A stretch of 64,000 nucleotides of DNA from assembly GCA_039707465.1 (NCBI GenBank), contig CM077645.1, forward strand, positions 146,065,503 through 146,129,502, given 5' to 3'. Shown here piece by piece: positions 21,777-33,852 of this stretch. Origin of the DNA: Rhabdophis nuchalis. Taxonomy: Eukaryota > Chordata > Lepidosauria > Squamata > Natricidae. Each line of letters starts with the position of its first letter. Position 1 is the first letter of the stretch. A model generated the notes under the pieces. The model was not told where the DNA came from. It was given only the letters and a program-made list of their open reading frames with translations, and searched no databases. The position numbers and the translations under genes were made by a program.

Positions 21777-21881
21777 GGGGCGGGGCCAGTCAGAGGTGGT
21801 ATTTACCGGTTTGCCAAAGTATTCAAAATTTCCGCTCTTGGTCCTCCAGAACTGGTCCAAACCTGCTGAATACCACCTCTG
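21739..21881. mobile_element. Short hAT element (family C)
   Basis: A 143-bp element opening cagtggtgggattcaa and closing tgaataccacctctg, with near-perfect 8-bp duplications attaatgg (21731-21738) and attaatgt (21882-21889). Compared with the 20111 copy it lacks most of the interior. Confidence 0.85.
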
Positions 21882-22100
21882 ATTAATGTGTACATGCTTT
21901 TTGTCTTAATCAAGGAAAGAGCAACCACTTTTTTCAGTGATCGGAATGAATGGGGACTGAATTAAGCTTAGATTAAAACCATTTCCCCCCCTGAATTCAA
22001 AATTAAACCAAAGTATGAGCAAAGCCACAAGTCTCACTTCTCCTGGTTCAGTTGAGCATATTCTGCCTCACCAGTAAGTGTTGGTAGGTCACTATGCATA

Positions 22101-22391
22101 GAGTGGTGGGTTGCAGGTGGTACACCCTCATTACGGGCATACCAGTTCCTGCTGGGAGCACCGGATACCATTCTGGTATGATGCTCTGGAGGGCCTATCC
22201 TTTACCTGTATTTAAACTCTTCAGTCATTCCGTGCACACGCATGGAACGTACGGTGCCTGCGCAAAGCTCCGCCAAGCAGCTGGAGCATCGCGCAGGCGT
22301 AACAGAGCATCCCAGGAGGTAAGGGCGCATGTGTGTGCTGTGCATGTTCTTGTGGCCCCGTTGCACCGTACGGATCCGGAACCCACCACTG
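22101..22391. mobile_element. hAT-like element (family C relative)
   Basis: Ends gagtggtgggttgcagg and ggaacccaccactg, flanked by tatgcata and ttcgcata (6 of 8 match). The interior is a distinct G+C-richer segment (cacacgcatggaacgtac, tgcatgttcttgtggccc) with no coding domain. Confidence 0.65.
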
Positions 22392-22399
22392 TTCGCATA

Positions 22400-25115
22400 G
22401 CTACGTCTACCTGAGTGCATCTTTCCCCACACACAAGCATGGACTGGAATCGATGCTTAAATTTAGATTTACAAGTGGAATGTTTAATATCACGATTTGC
22501 TGATCTCTCTGCTTTGCATATATAGTACTTCCTGAGAAATTATGCCGCCATAATATTTTCTCTGGAACGTAATACTTTCATAGTAAGTCGAGGATCTGGG
22601 TACAGACACAGATGCAAGCAACCTTGTTATGACAACCAGGAACTGCTATTTTGGGCAAATTTGTGTGTGTACTCAAATTCTGAGCTTTTTTCTGTCATAC
22701 CTTTGTAACACACTGCACTGCAGGCAGTCCATTCTGCCCCAATGCCTTTTCAAGGTGGTATTAAGAGGGACTCCAATGTTTGCCTTCCTGATTGGCAAGT
22801 ATGACAGCCAAGTACAAATCTAAAGGGGATTATCAGGTTCACATATAACCCTGCTTGAGGGTGATTTAAATAATTATAATTCCATTGAGGATTAAATAGA
22901 TATTAGGGATTATGGGGGGGATGGAGGGAAGAACTTGGTTTTGTTCGTATTTTAATGTGAACCTCCTTTATCTGCATGCTTTAAATCTGCATACAAATCA
23001 GAAGGGTGTATGTATCTAAAGCAGAACTTATTTGCAAGTTTGCAACTACATTTATAACTAAAGTGCATACAAAATATATTCTTGAGTATTCACTGAAAAT
23101 GTGTAAATCAATAGTAAATGGCTTTCATGCTTTTGGAATGGAAATTACACAAAAATGCACAAATTACAGAAATATGCATCAAAAATATAACTGTTAAGAG
23201 AAAACGTGTGGGAAATGAAGACAGCTTTTTGTGGGGGGGGGGGGGGAAGAAAAAAAAATACAGAGCTGGTCTAAAATTAACTTTAAAGGTAGAAAAATAA
23301 AAAAGTAGTGAAACCAACAAGCTTGTCTATTGCTTGATTATGTTCATTCCTGAAGTAATGGTATTGCAACACACTGTATTTTGGGCACATACTGTACATC
23401 TTAATGCAGCAATTCTGAACATTTTCTTCTATGAAGATCACCATATTTTCATGGAAGATTATCATAAAGCCCAGTGGCTAGGAATGTGGCAATTCCAGGT
23501 ACTGTTGTATAATATTTTCTTAATTTCTGCCACATCATTTCCATGGGACTCAACATTAAATAATTAAAAAACACATGAGATTGACTGAACTTCCCTGAGA
23601 TAATCAAATTTGACAAGTGTTTAATAATTTAATATTGCCCCATAATGCTTGTGATATGTTGATCAAGAAGTCAAGATCTCATGAGATATTTTTATTTTAG
23701 TGCCCTAACTACGGACATCTGCAAAAATTGGTGAGCAACCAGTGGTCTTAGCTCCTGCAAGTTGAAATCTATTGCCCTAAATCAAGAGGTAGATAATTTG
23801 TAATCCTTGTTAGATTACCACCATATCTGACTATTGGGCCTATTAACTGGAGCTAATGGATCCAAAAATATTTTTAGAGAAAAATTTTTTGTGGCATCTT
23901 AACTGAGATAGATTTGGAAGATTGATGCTTGCCCATAAAGAAAAACCTGACTTTATCCTTGGAGAAAATGATACCTGACACTTTGCAAAACAACTAAGGA
24001 AGAAGGGCATTTTGCTTTCAAGAAGGGATTGAAAAGAAGGAGATGCTTTATCCATTGCCTGGAGCAGTTTTCCTTCCAAGCTTTTATCTCACAAGTTCCT
24101 TGACTAACGATTGTGATGTAAACATAACTTTAGAATGCTGGCGGCAAGGAAATATTGGTGGAAACTGACAAGTTTGAAAAGTAATGATTTCAGAGGAAAA
24201 CTCTCCCCCCCCCCCTCAGGATCTCTCTTTTATGTTGGATCTCTTCATGGAAGCCTTTGGTCATATGCAACATGTCATTTACCTCTTTGTGACTTGAAGC
24301 CTTTCAAGTAAGTTTCCCAAACAGAGAGCTGAAACTGTTCCATGAAAATTTGCCCTTAGAAGTGATTATGTTTGTGTCCAAGTTATGGGGAATGGCTTCC
24401 GGTTCCCAATCTCGTACGCTTGAATTCTGCAGAATCTGGGTTGAGAAAATTTCCTTCTCCTTCCTGCTTTTGTTAGAAGTGGCAGTGGAGAAGCTGGTAG
24501 TCCCCTTTTTGATGTTTATTTTATTACCTTTCCACCATTTGTGTTTAAAATATACACTGTTCTGTTTTGCTTGTTTGTTTGTCTTCTTAACCTTGTACAA
24601 AGGGGCTAATGTCAGTGTTATGCTGTCGCCAAGCAAACAGACCCCACCCCCTTTTTCCTCTTTATAGGGCCATTTCTATTCCATTATTGTACACTTGATA
24701 GTTGATCTGCAATAAAGGCAAAGACTCTCACAAGTTAAACACAACTCCTAATGACTCCATAGTGACAACAGTATGGAATGCTGGGTCTTCACAATCAAGC
24801 AGAAATCTTTCCCTTCACTTGCTTCCATGGACAGAAAATTTACATTTTCTGGTTGATCATTAACCTATTGTCCCTCAGGGAGGATCACAGGAGACTTCAT
24901 ATAATTAGATCTCTAGTTTCTTAATTTTGCTCAGGGTTCAAGAAATATTTTCAAATCTATCTTTGTAACCATAAGGGCTAGAAACATCTCTCCTGCAATG
25001 GAAGATAGCTCAGAAAGTCTCAGGCATTTTGGAATGTGTGCTACGTATACTGTCCCGCAACATAGTGGTATTTATGGTTACATTGGTTATTGTTTATTAT
25101 TGGTTATTGTCCTGA
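22400..25115. other. Unique A+T-rich DNA, no gene
   Basis: About 2.7 kb with no repeat family or gene that I can support. It includes a poly-G then poly-A run (about 23233-23260) and a C run near 24205-24216. The 105- and 110-codon overlapping frames near 24304-24667 face each other on opposite strands and have no domains. Confidence 0.45.
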
Positions 25116-25578
25116 TGTTGGAAGAAATATCCATCTGGTTCAGTTCCAATCCGGGAGAAAGGCACAGGAGACAAAATGGAGACTGGAGGCTGATTGGAAA
25201 GAGGGTCCATTTATTGATGGAGCAGAACCATCAAGCACATATGATTCTGGTTAGCTGACCACATGGAGTTGAGAGTGGGGGGGGGGTATTTATACCTTAT
25301 CTTGGGTTTTGCACTTGAACTTCCTGTTCCTGTACAAGAACATGTATTCCTTTGGCTGTTGTCAGACTCCCATGGGGCCATGTACAATTCCTAGGAGTTT
25401 GTCTGAGCTAAGTTTGGTTGAGGTTTGAACTGCTGGGGGTGGTGCATCTGAATGTAATGAAGGGGCTTTGGGCAATTCCTATTGGGGCTGAAGGCTAATC
25501 CTATCTTTGTTGGATCTTGGGTGAAGGTATTTGCTTATGAATAGAGCTAGCTATCGCTTTATGTCTTAAGTGCTGACA
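25116..25578 (-). mobile_element. Probable solo LTR
   Basis: A 463-bp segment with LTR-like organisation on the minus strand. It begins TGTCAGC and ends CCAACA (TG...CA). A TATA box (complement of tatttata, 25287-25294) is followed about 75 bases later by an AATAAA (complement of tttatt, 25210-25215), with a ~95-base U5-like end. No internal gag or pol lies on either side, and I see no convincing target duplication. The retroelement family is unknown. Confidence 0.5.
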
Positions 25579-26695
25579 TCTGTTGAGGGAAATATAATAT
25601 TCTGCCTTTTTAATATTTTTCAAAATATTTCATTCTTCTAGGAGGGGGTGGGTGCTAATTTTCTACACAGTTTATGGGGTTTGGATTCTAAATTATACCA
25701 TGGATATTTTAATTGCACTGTTTATTCTGTGTAAGCCACAGAAATCTCTTGGATCATGCCAGGATAGAAATATGTTTGATAACTAATGTTTTTTTGAATG
25801 GACAAGGCTAAGTTCTCAACAATATGCCACGTTATAGCATCACTTACATACTTAATGCACAGTTCAATGGGCATCAATTGCTGTCCAGCAATTTGAATTA
25901 TAGAAGATTTTGGTGAACTGTGCCCATTTTTTTCAGTTGCAGTGAAAATGTTTTACAGGGTTCATTGCTACTCTTGTATCCAACTTCCTCTTTACTCACC
26001 TGGTCCTGGGACTTGCAATGGCAGAATTATTATAGCATCAAGTCGCTCATTTGCAGATGCAAAGCAGCAGAAAATATTTGAAGTAACTACTTTCCCCCCA
26101 TAATATATAAAAAATTGCAGTGAGCTTTATAGATGATTATTCTATGGGTCTTCCTGCTATAGTTTAACTAGACAAATTTAATGCTGTTGCCTCTATGAGG
26201 TTTAGTACAATCATCGGAAAAAGCTGAGTTTGTTAAATAAACTTCACATCAAAAGCACTTTGATGTCTTACTTTATGGTACAAGTATTTTTCTTTTCTTT
26301 TTTCAAAGAATGCATTAAAAAAAACATGCTGCAGTGAGTAGACTCAGTTCTTTTAAGGAAAATTGCCTCACATTTTCCGAAAATCTTAAGCCAGATATTT
26401 TTAATTAATTCATTTCGTACCACTGAATCTGCTACTTCTTATGGTTTACAAAAGTAAATAAACTGAATCATCCACATTACACAAATCCCACAATTAAAAG
26501 GACCATGGCAACTAACATAATAATTAAACGTTAATATTATAAAATAGCAATAGCATTTATTTATTTATGCTTATTTGGGGCTCTGACGAAAAACAGATTG
26601 TACAGATTGACAAAAACACTGCAACAAAATAGAACCACAAAATAATAAATTACATATAATTTATTACAAACCACAGATAGCAAAATATATCATCA
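25579..26695. other. Unique A+T-rich DNA
   Basis: No gene is supported over about 1.1 kb. Short ATTT-type low-complexity sequence occurs near 26555-26570. Confidence 0.4.
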
Positions 26696-26699
26696 GTAT

Positions 26700-26882
26700 A
26701 AGCAAAAGACGATCACATGACTCCGGGACACTGCAACTGTCATAAATACGAGTCAGTTGCAAGCATCTGAATGTAGACTGTGGGAATGCTGTAATGGTCG
26801 TAAGTGTGAAAAATGGAGATAAGTCACTTTTTTCAGTGCCGTTGTAACTTCAAATGAACTGCTGTAAGTCAAGGATTATCTG
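26700..26882. mobile_element. Family B repeat, 3' half
   Basis: Matches the second half of family B (gatcacatgactccgggaca, aagtcacttttttcagtgcc) and ends with the terminal caaggattatctgta. The 5' half is missing. Confidence 0.7.
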
Positions 26883-27270
26883 TATAGTATATTATAGTAA
26901 GTACAATGAAGATCTGACAGATGAGTGGAAGATAATAATTGGGAAGCTATCATTTGTTAAAAAGGTACCAGAAGCAAGAGAAAGGGAGGAAGAACTGGCC
27001 TGCCTAGTTCTACCTGACTTTCAGTTTATAGCTTATTTTAATCAGTGTATGGTGCCTACAGAGGTCATGCAATCACTGATATGTAACACTTATAAAACAC
27101 AAATTTAAATTTAAATGAAATGTCAGTAAATAAAAATATATAGGCAATGTACAAGATAAAGTATTAACAAGATAAGATTGCCATAATAAGGCACCACATA
27201 GAATCGCAATTGGATAGGTGTTTTAATTTGATGTCTAAAGAAGCTAACCGTTTATCTGCTTTTGGTATGA

Positions 27271-27735
27271 CTAAGATGATGTGGCTATGGTTTTCCCAGT
27301 TGCAATGTATGGCTGTGAAAGTTGGACCATAGGAAAGGCTGAGCGCCAAAGAATTGAGGCCTTTGAACTATGGTGCTGGAGAAGATTCCTGCACATCCCT
27401 TGGACTGCAATGTGATCAAACCGGTCAGTCCTAGAGGAGATCAATCTTGATTGCTCTTTAGAAGGCCAGATCCTGAAGTTGAAACTGAAACACTTGGTCC
27501 ATCAAATGAGAAGGAAGGACTCACTGGAGAAGGGCCTAATGCTGGGAACAATTGAGGGCAAAAGAAGAAGGGGACCCACAGAGAATGAGGTGGCTGGATG
27601 GAGTCACTGAAACAGTACGTGTGAGCTTAAATAGGCTCCAGAGGATGGTAGAGGACAGGAAGGCCCAGAGGAACGTTATCCATGGGGTCGCAATGGGTCG
27701 GACACGGCTTCACAACTAAAAACAACAACAACAAA
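27271..27735 (+). mobile_element. Bov-B (RTE) LINE 3' end
   Basis: A longer Bov-B end than the one at 19370. The plus strand reads VMYGCESWTIGKAERQRIEAF, FELWCWRRFLHIPWTAM, then EGQILK and the terminal box gggtcggacacggc, with an AAC-rich tail. A stop and frameshifts are present. A weak duplication (aagatga) flanks it. Confidence 0.88.
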
Positions 27736-27739
27736 GATG

Positions 27740-28815
27740 AGATCATCACAGTTTACAATGGTATCACCATGCCATAGATCACCTCCATCTTCCTCCTTGG
27801 TTGCATAAAGCCATCCTCATTTCATTTGCAGCCCATGAATAAAATAGCCTTAAATCATCACTATGTGTATCTGTACGCTTTCTATACACTAAATCATAAT
27901 TTCCCCTCTTAAGCTAAACTCTCTTCTACCACTCAATGCTTAGTCACCCATTCTCTTGGAGGTAATACTAGGTGGCCAGTTGTGGGGGTGAGTGGAAGAG
28001 TTTTGGGGAAGGTTGGAGAGTGTGCACATACCCTCCTTCTCGGGTAAGAGTTTGCTCTTTCTATTAGCAAACTGTGTTCTGCCTTTCATGCCAGTCATTT
28101 CCTTTCTCCTTTCTACCTGCTATTTGAAAAATCAACTTCTTTCATGTTTACAATAAAATAGAAGAAAGCAGCACTGTGCTATTTTAGTTGAGGAGAAAGA
28201 TTGCCTCTTTAACGGTATTCTGAGATGCATCTTTCCATTTCAATACAGCAGCTGAATTCTTCCACTTTGCTAGGTCTAAAAAGTAATAAGGAGCACTCGG
28301 TGAGGCTTTTGTTGCTTGTTTCACCAGTTTCACTATAGATCAGTTGCTTCTTCGCTGGCTCCTTCCTTCCACAAGCTCCTCACATTGCTTTAACTTGTCC
28401 AAACTGCGAGAAGTTGAACACAGAAGCCTAGAGAAGCTCAGGGGGCAGAACATGAACACAAGTTCTTTTTAATTTGCCTTGGAGTGTCCTTACTCATCAA
28501 CGCTTTCCCTGTTGTCTGATAACATGCTGAAAGAGCATGGTAAGCAAAGACCTCCTTTATATGAACATTATTTAATACATACTACTTTAACTAATAGTAC
28601 ATAATAATATATCTTCAAAGGAACAGTACCTCATCATGGTGTGGGACCCATGTGTGCTGAACAGGTGCAACCATAACAGACAGCTTTTCACTGAAGAGTC
28701 AAACTCAATTTGTTCCCATTCAACATGGCAAGAATACACAATTTAAATTCCATGCTGAATCGACTGTCATCCAGATTTTAACAAAAGCCATAGCTTTTGC
28801 ATTCACTGAGAAATG
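27740..28815. other. Unique DNA, no gene
   Basis: No transposon or gene recognised. Largely free of open frames over 60 codons. Confidence 0.4.
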
Positions 28816-28823
28816 TGCTACAG

Positions 28824-28897
28824 CAGGGGTCTCCAACTTTTGCAACTTTAAGTCTGAAGGACTTCAGACTTAAAGTTGCAAAGGTTGGAGACCCCTG
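28824..28897. mobile_element. Minimal palindromic hAT MITE (family A), copy 5
   Basis: A 74-bp almost perfect palindrome consisting only of the two termini (caggggtctccaac and its complement) joined at ctgaaggacttcag. Perfect 8-bp duplication tgctacag at 28816-28823 and 28898-28905. All sequence between the arms found in other copies is gone. Confidence 0.92.
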
Positions 28898-29204
28898 TGC
28901 TACAGGACTCAGCTCCCTCTGCTAGACAACCAGGGCATGGGACAGGCTACTGGAAGGCAATTGAAAGCGGAAAAAATTTGGTGAATGGAATAAAGCTTCT
29001 CAGTTACAGAATGTTTCTACCAGTTGGAACCATTAAAATGTGGATTTCAAAAGTGAACTTATCAGCTTTAGAAAGAAAGATATTTGGGGTTAGAAAATAA
29101 TGGTAAAGATTTAGGGACCAAAGGTGTGTCATTTGGAAACATAAGTCCTTTACTAATGCTGACTTGAAAACATGCAACTCAACATTCAGGTTTATTCAGA
29201 ATTA

Positions 29205-29242
29205 CTACTACTACTACTATTACTACTACCACCACCACCAAT
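29205..29242. repeat. (ACT)n/(ACC)n microsatellite
   Basis: Trinucleotide tract of ACT units passing into ACC units, directly before the L2 fragment at 29257. It explains the tyrosine/histidine run in the overlapping frame. Confidence 0.85.
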
Positions 29243-29256
29243 CATTAATACTGGGT

Positions 29257-29758
29257 ACTGACGACCATCTTCAAAGCGCTCCATGGCTCGGGGCCAAGCT
29301 ATATCCGCGACCACCTCCTGCCCCATACATCCCTTCGACCGATCCGCTCCCACAGAGAGGGCCTTCTCAGGGTACTATCGGCCGGGCAATGCCGGTTGGC
29401 GGTGCCCAGGGGAAGAGGCTTCTCTGTGGCGGGCCCTGCCCTCTGGAACGACCTTCCCCCCGATCTACGCACCATTGTGGACCTCCGCCTTTTCCGCCAA
29501 CGTCTTAAAACCTATTTATTCCAACAAGCCGGCCTAACATAACCCCGTTTCTGACTTTTTATAGGGATAATTTTTAAATTTTAGAGTTTTATTAATTTTA
29601 GCACAGGGAATATTTAATTAGTTTTTTAATAATTTTGGATTTTTGTACTTTTGTATGTTTTTAATGATACCTGTGCGCCGCCCTGGGTCCTTTTTTAGGA
29701 GAAGGGCGGAGTATAAATTTAATAAAATAAAATACAATAAATAAATAAATAAATAAAT
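29257..29758 (+). mobile_element. L2 LINE 3' fragment
   Basis: Begins in the polymerase C-terminus at a point matching TIFKALHGSGPSYLRDR, carries RPIRSHREGLLR and ALWNDLPPDLRTIVDL with changes, then a 3' UTR with cctgggtccttttttaggag and an (AAAT)n tail at about 29738-29758. It is truncated to roughly the last 500 bases. Confidence 0.88.
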
Positions 29759-29769
29759 ATCTGGTCAGT

Positions 29770-30155
29770 CCTTGTTATTTGGTAAATAGCAGAACTAGTG
29801 TACATGGAACGTAATAATTTGCATCACAAGACAAGAAAACTAACAACCATGCATATGTTTAGCACCCAAAAACAGATATTAATCAGCAATGTTTCCAAGA
29901 GCAGAGGAGGGTAAAGGATTCCTACAGATGAAAGAAATTGTGCAGGAAGAAAAGCACAATCCTGAATGATTAAATTTAGAAAAGCCAAGAATTCTTGCTG
30001 AGGGAAGTCAATCAAAGAAAGCTCTTGAAAACAACAAAAGAGGAAGGTTGTATATAGGAAAGAAACAATTGAAAAGCAATTTGTTAATTGAAATAATAAG
30101 TCAACGCATGGTCAGTGCTTGAAGGGTATAGCTGATAAAAAACCCATATGGTGTT
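29770..30155. other. No recognised feature
   Basis: Unique DNA; a short minus-strand frame has no domain. Confidence 0.35.
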
Positions 30156-30159
30156 GATT

Positions 30160-30610
30160 AAGATCTGGTTTCAGGAAAGAAATTGAAGGGTTTATTTTAG
30201 CAATCAAGAACACGCTTTGCCAACTAATTGCATGACATCAAAAATTCAACATGCAACAAACAACAGCAAATGTTGCCTTTGTAGTGAAAAGGGTGAAACA
30301 ATCGATTATGTATTCAGCGGCTGCAGCAAAATTTCATAAATTGACTACAAGCAGTGTCATGACCGAGTGGCCAAAATTAGTCATTTTTACACAATCCTTT
30401 TGTACTCAGCACTGCATATTAGAGTAAACAAAGTGAATAGAAAGACAAGTGTATGCATTCCATAACTGATAAAAATAAAAACATCCCTGTATGATTGCAT
30501 CATATGAAAAAGCAGCAACACACATCAGCTACTAGAGATGTTTTTTTTGCAAAAAAATGCATTCAGTATGAGCAGCCAAATGTTGAGCAATACAGTGTTG
30601 TTTACGAATG
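30160..30610 (+). mobile_element. Fossil LINE fragment, R4/R2-like zinc-finger region
   Basis: One plus-strand frame around 30272-30385 reads CLCSEKGETIDYVFSGCSKIS, a stop, then IDYKQCHDRVAKISH. This resembles the CCHC-H block that precedes the restriction-like endonuclease in R2/R4-type LINEs (C..C...GETI.H...GC, EY..RHD.VA). Upstream, shifted frames give a piece like EIEGFILAIKNTLC. Several stops and frameshifts mark it as long dead. The endonuclease itself is not recognisable. Confidence 0.5.
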
Positions 30611-30810
30611 GTGAAACACCCCAGCGTGACCTAATAAGCTGTTAAGATGACCAAACTATGCCCGCTCCTTAGTGGGTCAGATTTGAAATGGAGTGAAATG
30701 CAGTGAAAGAAGGCAGAAATGGAAGAAAGAAAGGAAAAATGAAAATGTACCAATGTAGAGGAATAGAATTTTTATTAATAATTGGCCTATGGGCTACCTG
30801 TGCCTTACCA

Positions 30811-30916
30811 CAGGGGTCTCCAACCTTTGCAACTTTAAGTCTGAAGGACTTCAGCTCCCAGAATTCTCCAGCCAGCAAAGTTTCAGACTTAAAGTTGCAA
30901 AGGTTGGAGACCCCTG
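30811..30916. mobile_element. Palindromic hAT MITE (family A), copy 6, asymmetric
   Basis: Termini caggggtctccaacc and its complement, with a perfect 8-bp duplication, ccttacca, at 30803-30810 and 30917-30924. The right arm lacks the gctggctggagaattctg segment kept on the left, so the stem is unequal. Confidence 0.92.
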
Positions 30917-30924
30917 CCTTACCA

Positions 30925-31809
30925 GAATCCCAAGATGATGTCATCCAAAGTTACTGGCAAAAATGGACGAGAGCCAGAAGCTATAGGAGATAAACTGGTC
31001 TCAAATGAAATTTTATAGCTATCCGGGACTTTAAAAGCAGCCTGAACTTATGCCATAAAAATTCAACCAGCTAATCACAACTGGCCCCGAAGAAGGGATG
31101 TTACTGAATTAAAATGGGGGTTTCTGGAAATGTCCTACTCCCATTTCCATTTTTAACATCCCTCCAAAAGTTTAAAAAAAAACCTACCCTTTCCAATGTG
31201 ATATTATCACATCATTAGAAAGCTCTGCTCTCCAGCAGGTTAATGGAGCTAGGGACTTCCTTGATCAAAAACATATTTCCATCTCTGCATTTACAGCAAC
31301 ACTAATACAATTAATCTTACCTCTTTAATTATGCATTATATGCCCAGGAAGTCCAACGGACCGAATGCAAATAAAAAACATATGCTTCTATTCTGCTATT
31401 GTAATTAATTTTTAAAATAACAAACTTGGTTCCTATTTGTGTAACAGTCGACCTGATAAGGAAGGGGGGGGGGGAAACGGCTGCAATAATGAATAATTTT
31501 AAATCAACACTTCAAAGACTGACCTTGTTATTATTATTGTTTTAAAAAAAGATGTGGAGTGACTTAGTATCCTTGACCCAGTGATCTGACAATGAGTGCA
31601 GTGAATTGCAATGTATTTGAAGGCAAAGTTGTGAAATCATGTTTGGTAAGCTGCACATATTTTGCTAAATTAAATTACCGCAAGATTTCTGACTGGAGTA
31701 GCAAGAGAGCGAAGTTATATCTGAGAATGACACCAGTCTTGAAACATTTCAAAATAGAACTCTACTGAGCCATAAGATTTTGTTCATGCAAATGCCAAAA
31801 GGAACAGAG
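30925..31809. other. Unique DNA with a poly-G run
   Basis: No gene or repeat recognised; a G run lies at about 31464-31475. Confidence 0.4.
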
Positions 31810-32021
31810 AAGCAGTGGGATTCACTTCACTTCCCTACCGGATCGCAAAGGTGAACGCACATGCTCTCACTTCACTCACACGCACCGCGTCTGTGCATGC
31901 ACACCATCTTCTGCACATGCACAGTGCTTGCGCATTATGTTGGGGCAGGTGGGCGGAGCTTCCTGCAGCCGCCACTACTGGATCGCCCGAACCGGAGAGA
32001 ACCGACTGAATAGTACCTCTG
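31810..32021. mobile_element. hAT-like element (family C relative)
   Basis: Opens agcagtgggattcactt and closes cgactgaatagtacctctg, with a perfect 8-bp duplication, gaacagag, at 31802-31809 and 32022-32029. The interior is G+C-richer (cacacgcaccgcgtctgtgc) and non-coding. Confidence 0.8.
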
Positions 32022-32406
32022 GAACAGAGACATAAAACGTTCTACATTCTTGAAGCCTTTTCAGGCTTAAAATAATCAGTAACATGTTGCCATCTTGGCT
32101 TCCTTCATGCCACCTAAAAGAGGAGCTGAAAGACCTCTACCATTGTACATGGCATAATACAGTTTCTTTCTGAAACTTTAGAACTGGACATTTCTGGCTG
32201 TATTCATACAACACTAAGCCAACATTTGGGTTTGTCACGCATGCAAATAATAAAAGCAAACCAGGTTCAGCACTGCAGGTCTTGCTTTAGCAATGCTGGG
32301 TGTGTTTCTCCTGCTTTCCAAAATGGCTTTGCCTTACACCTCCAAGGATTATTTAAAGTAAACCAGGAAACCAAAGATGACCTGCATATCTCAATATGCC
32401 CACAGC
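32022..32406. other. No recognised feature
   Basis: Unique DNA between a hAT element and a SINE; a 61-codon plus-strand frame shows no domain. Confidence 0.35.
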
Positions 32407-32419
32407 AATAAGCAACATA

Positions 32420-32777
32420 AAAAGTAAAGGTAAATATTCCCCTCGCACATATGTGCTAGTCATTCCCGACTCTAGGGAGCGGTGCTCATCTCCATTCCAA
32501 AGCTGAAGAGCCGGTGCTGTCCGAAGATGTCTCTGTGGTCATGTGGCCTGCATGACTAAACGCCGAAGGTGCACAGAACACTGTTACCTTCCCATCAAAG
32601 GTGGTTCCTATTTTTCTACTTGCATTTTTCTGTGCTTTCAAATTGCTAGGTTGGCAGAAGCTGGGACAACTAACAGGAGCTCACTCCATTACGTGGCACT
32701 ATGGATTCAAACTGCCGGACTGCTGACCTTTCTAATCGGCAAGCTCAGCGTCTTAGCCACTGAGACACCGCGTCCCT
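32420..32777 (-). mobile_element. Sauria SINE
   Basis: Read on the minus strand this is a tRNA-derived SINE: a head with cagtggctaagacgctgag (A-box region) and a B box (complement of ggattcaaac, 32703-32712), a body with gcttctgccaacctagca, and a Bov-B-like 3' end (gcgaggggaa, then an acctt-type tail). A perfect 13-bp target duplication, aataagcaacata, lies at 32407-32419 and 32778-32790. It would be mobilised by Bov-B machinery. Confidence 0.93.
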
Positions 32778-32790
32778 AATAAGCAACATA

Positions 32791-33789
32791 CTAACAAACT
32801 ATTGTTATACTATTGTTTCTGCTTGGCCAAAAAGGATGCCCCCCACCCCCTCAATATACATTACTATAATGAGTGCATCTAGTTGAAAGAATTGACAACA
32901 GCTTGAGATGGTTGCATACCCCTCTCCCTCAATTCTTTGCAACTGGTATTTGGAAACATACAGTCCGTAACTGAGAAGCAGAGAAGTGTAATATTGTCAT
33001 TGTTGGACTTGTCCTTTTTGAATGTTTCTAATTCCTTTTGAAGCCCTCTAAGTTAGTGGTAACGAGCACATTTTGTGTCTGTAATGAATTTCACAGGTTA
33101 ATGATGTGCCGAATGAAAAAAGTATTTTCTTTTACCTGTTCTAAATCTCAGTTTGGATGCTTGGCTTTGAGCGAGTGAGAAAGAAATTCTCCCCGTCCAC
33201 TTTCTCCACACCAAGCATGGAACTGTCTCTCTCTCCCCCACCACCAATCCCCAAACAGATTCAAACATTCTGGCATTTTCTTGTAAAGAAGGTATTTAAG
33301 TCCTCCAACATTTTGGTTACTTTCTTTTGCACTTTCCTGCATTCTGCAATACCTTGTTTCAAGTCTGAGGAACCGAATTGACTTTTGAATTTGCATGACA
33401 AATATGCCTTCAATCAAATGCTGGATCTGGTAAAGATGCTGGTTGCCTTTGTAATGTATAAAAGGCATTATATGATGTTGGTATGTTTCATTTCCATCCC
33501 TTTTTCTAATAATGCCTGACGTGGAATTTGCCTTTTTAACAGTTGCTGCACACCAAGTTAACTGGCTCATTAAGCTGTCAACTCTGACCAAGGGGTTGGT
33601 TAGTTTCAGGCAGCTGAGGCACCATTAGTGTGTGTGTGTGTGTGTATGGGTGTGGGTGGATGTGAAACAAAGTGGTTTGGCATCAATGTACATCACTCTA
33701 TATTTATTTAGATTGAATTGCATTTGCCATTTAGTTGACTGTTTTCTCACTTTAAAGGGAATCTTCTGGAGAGCTTCACATTTAAATGT
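32791..33789. other. Unique DNA with a GT microsatellite
   Basis: No gene is supported. The longest frame (minus strand, 33148-33591) has no recognisable domain. A (GT)n tract lies at about 33628-33645. Confidence 0.4.
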
Positions 33790-33852
33790 GGTTCTGGGTC
33801 CTTTTGGAGAAGGGCGGGATATAAATTGAATAAAATAAATAAAAATAAAAAT
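33790..33852 (+). mobile_element. L2 LINE terminal tail
   Basis: Only the last ~60 bases of the L2 3' end remain (ctgggtccttttggagaagg, gcgggatataaattgaa) with an A/T-rich tail. Confidence 0.75.
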
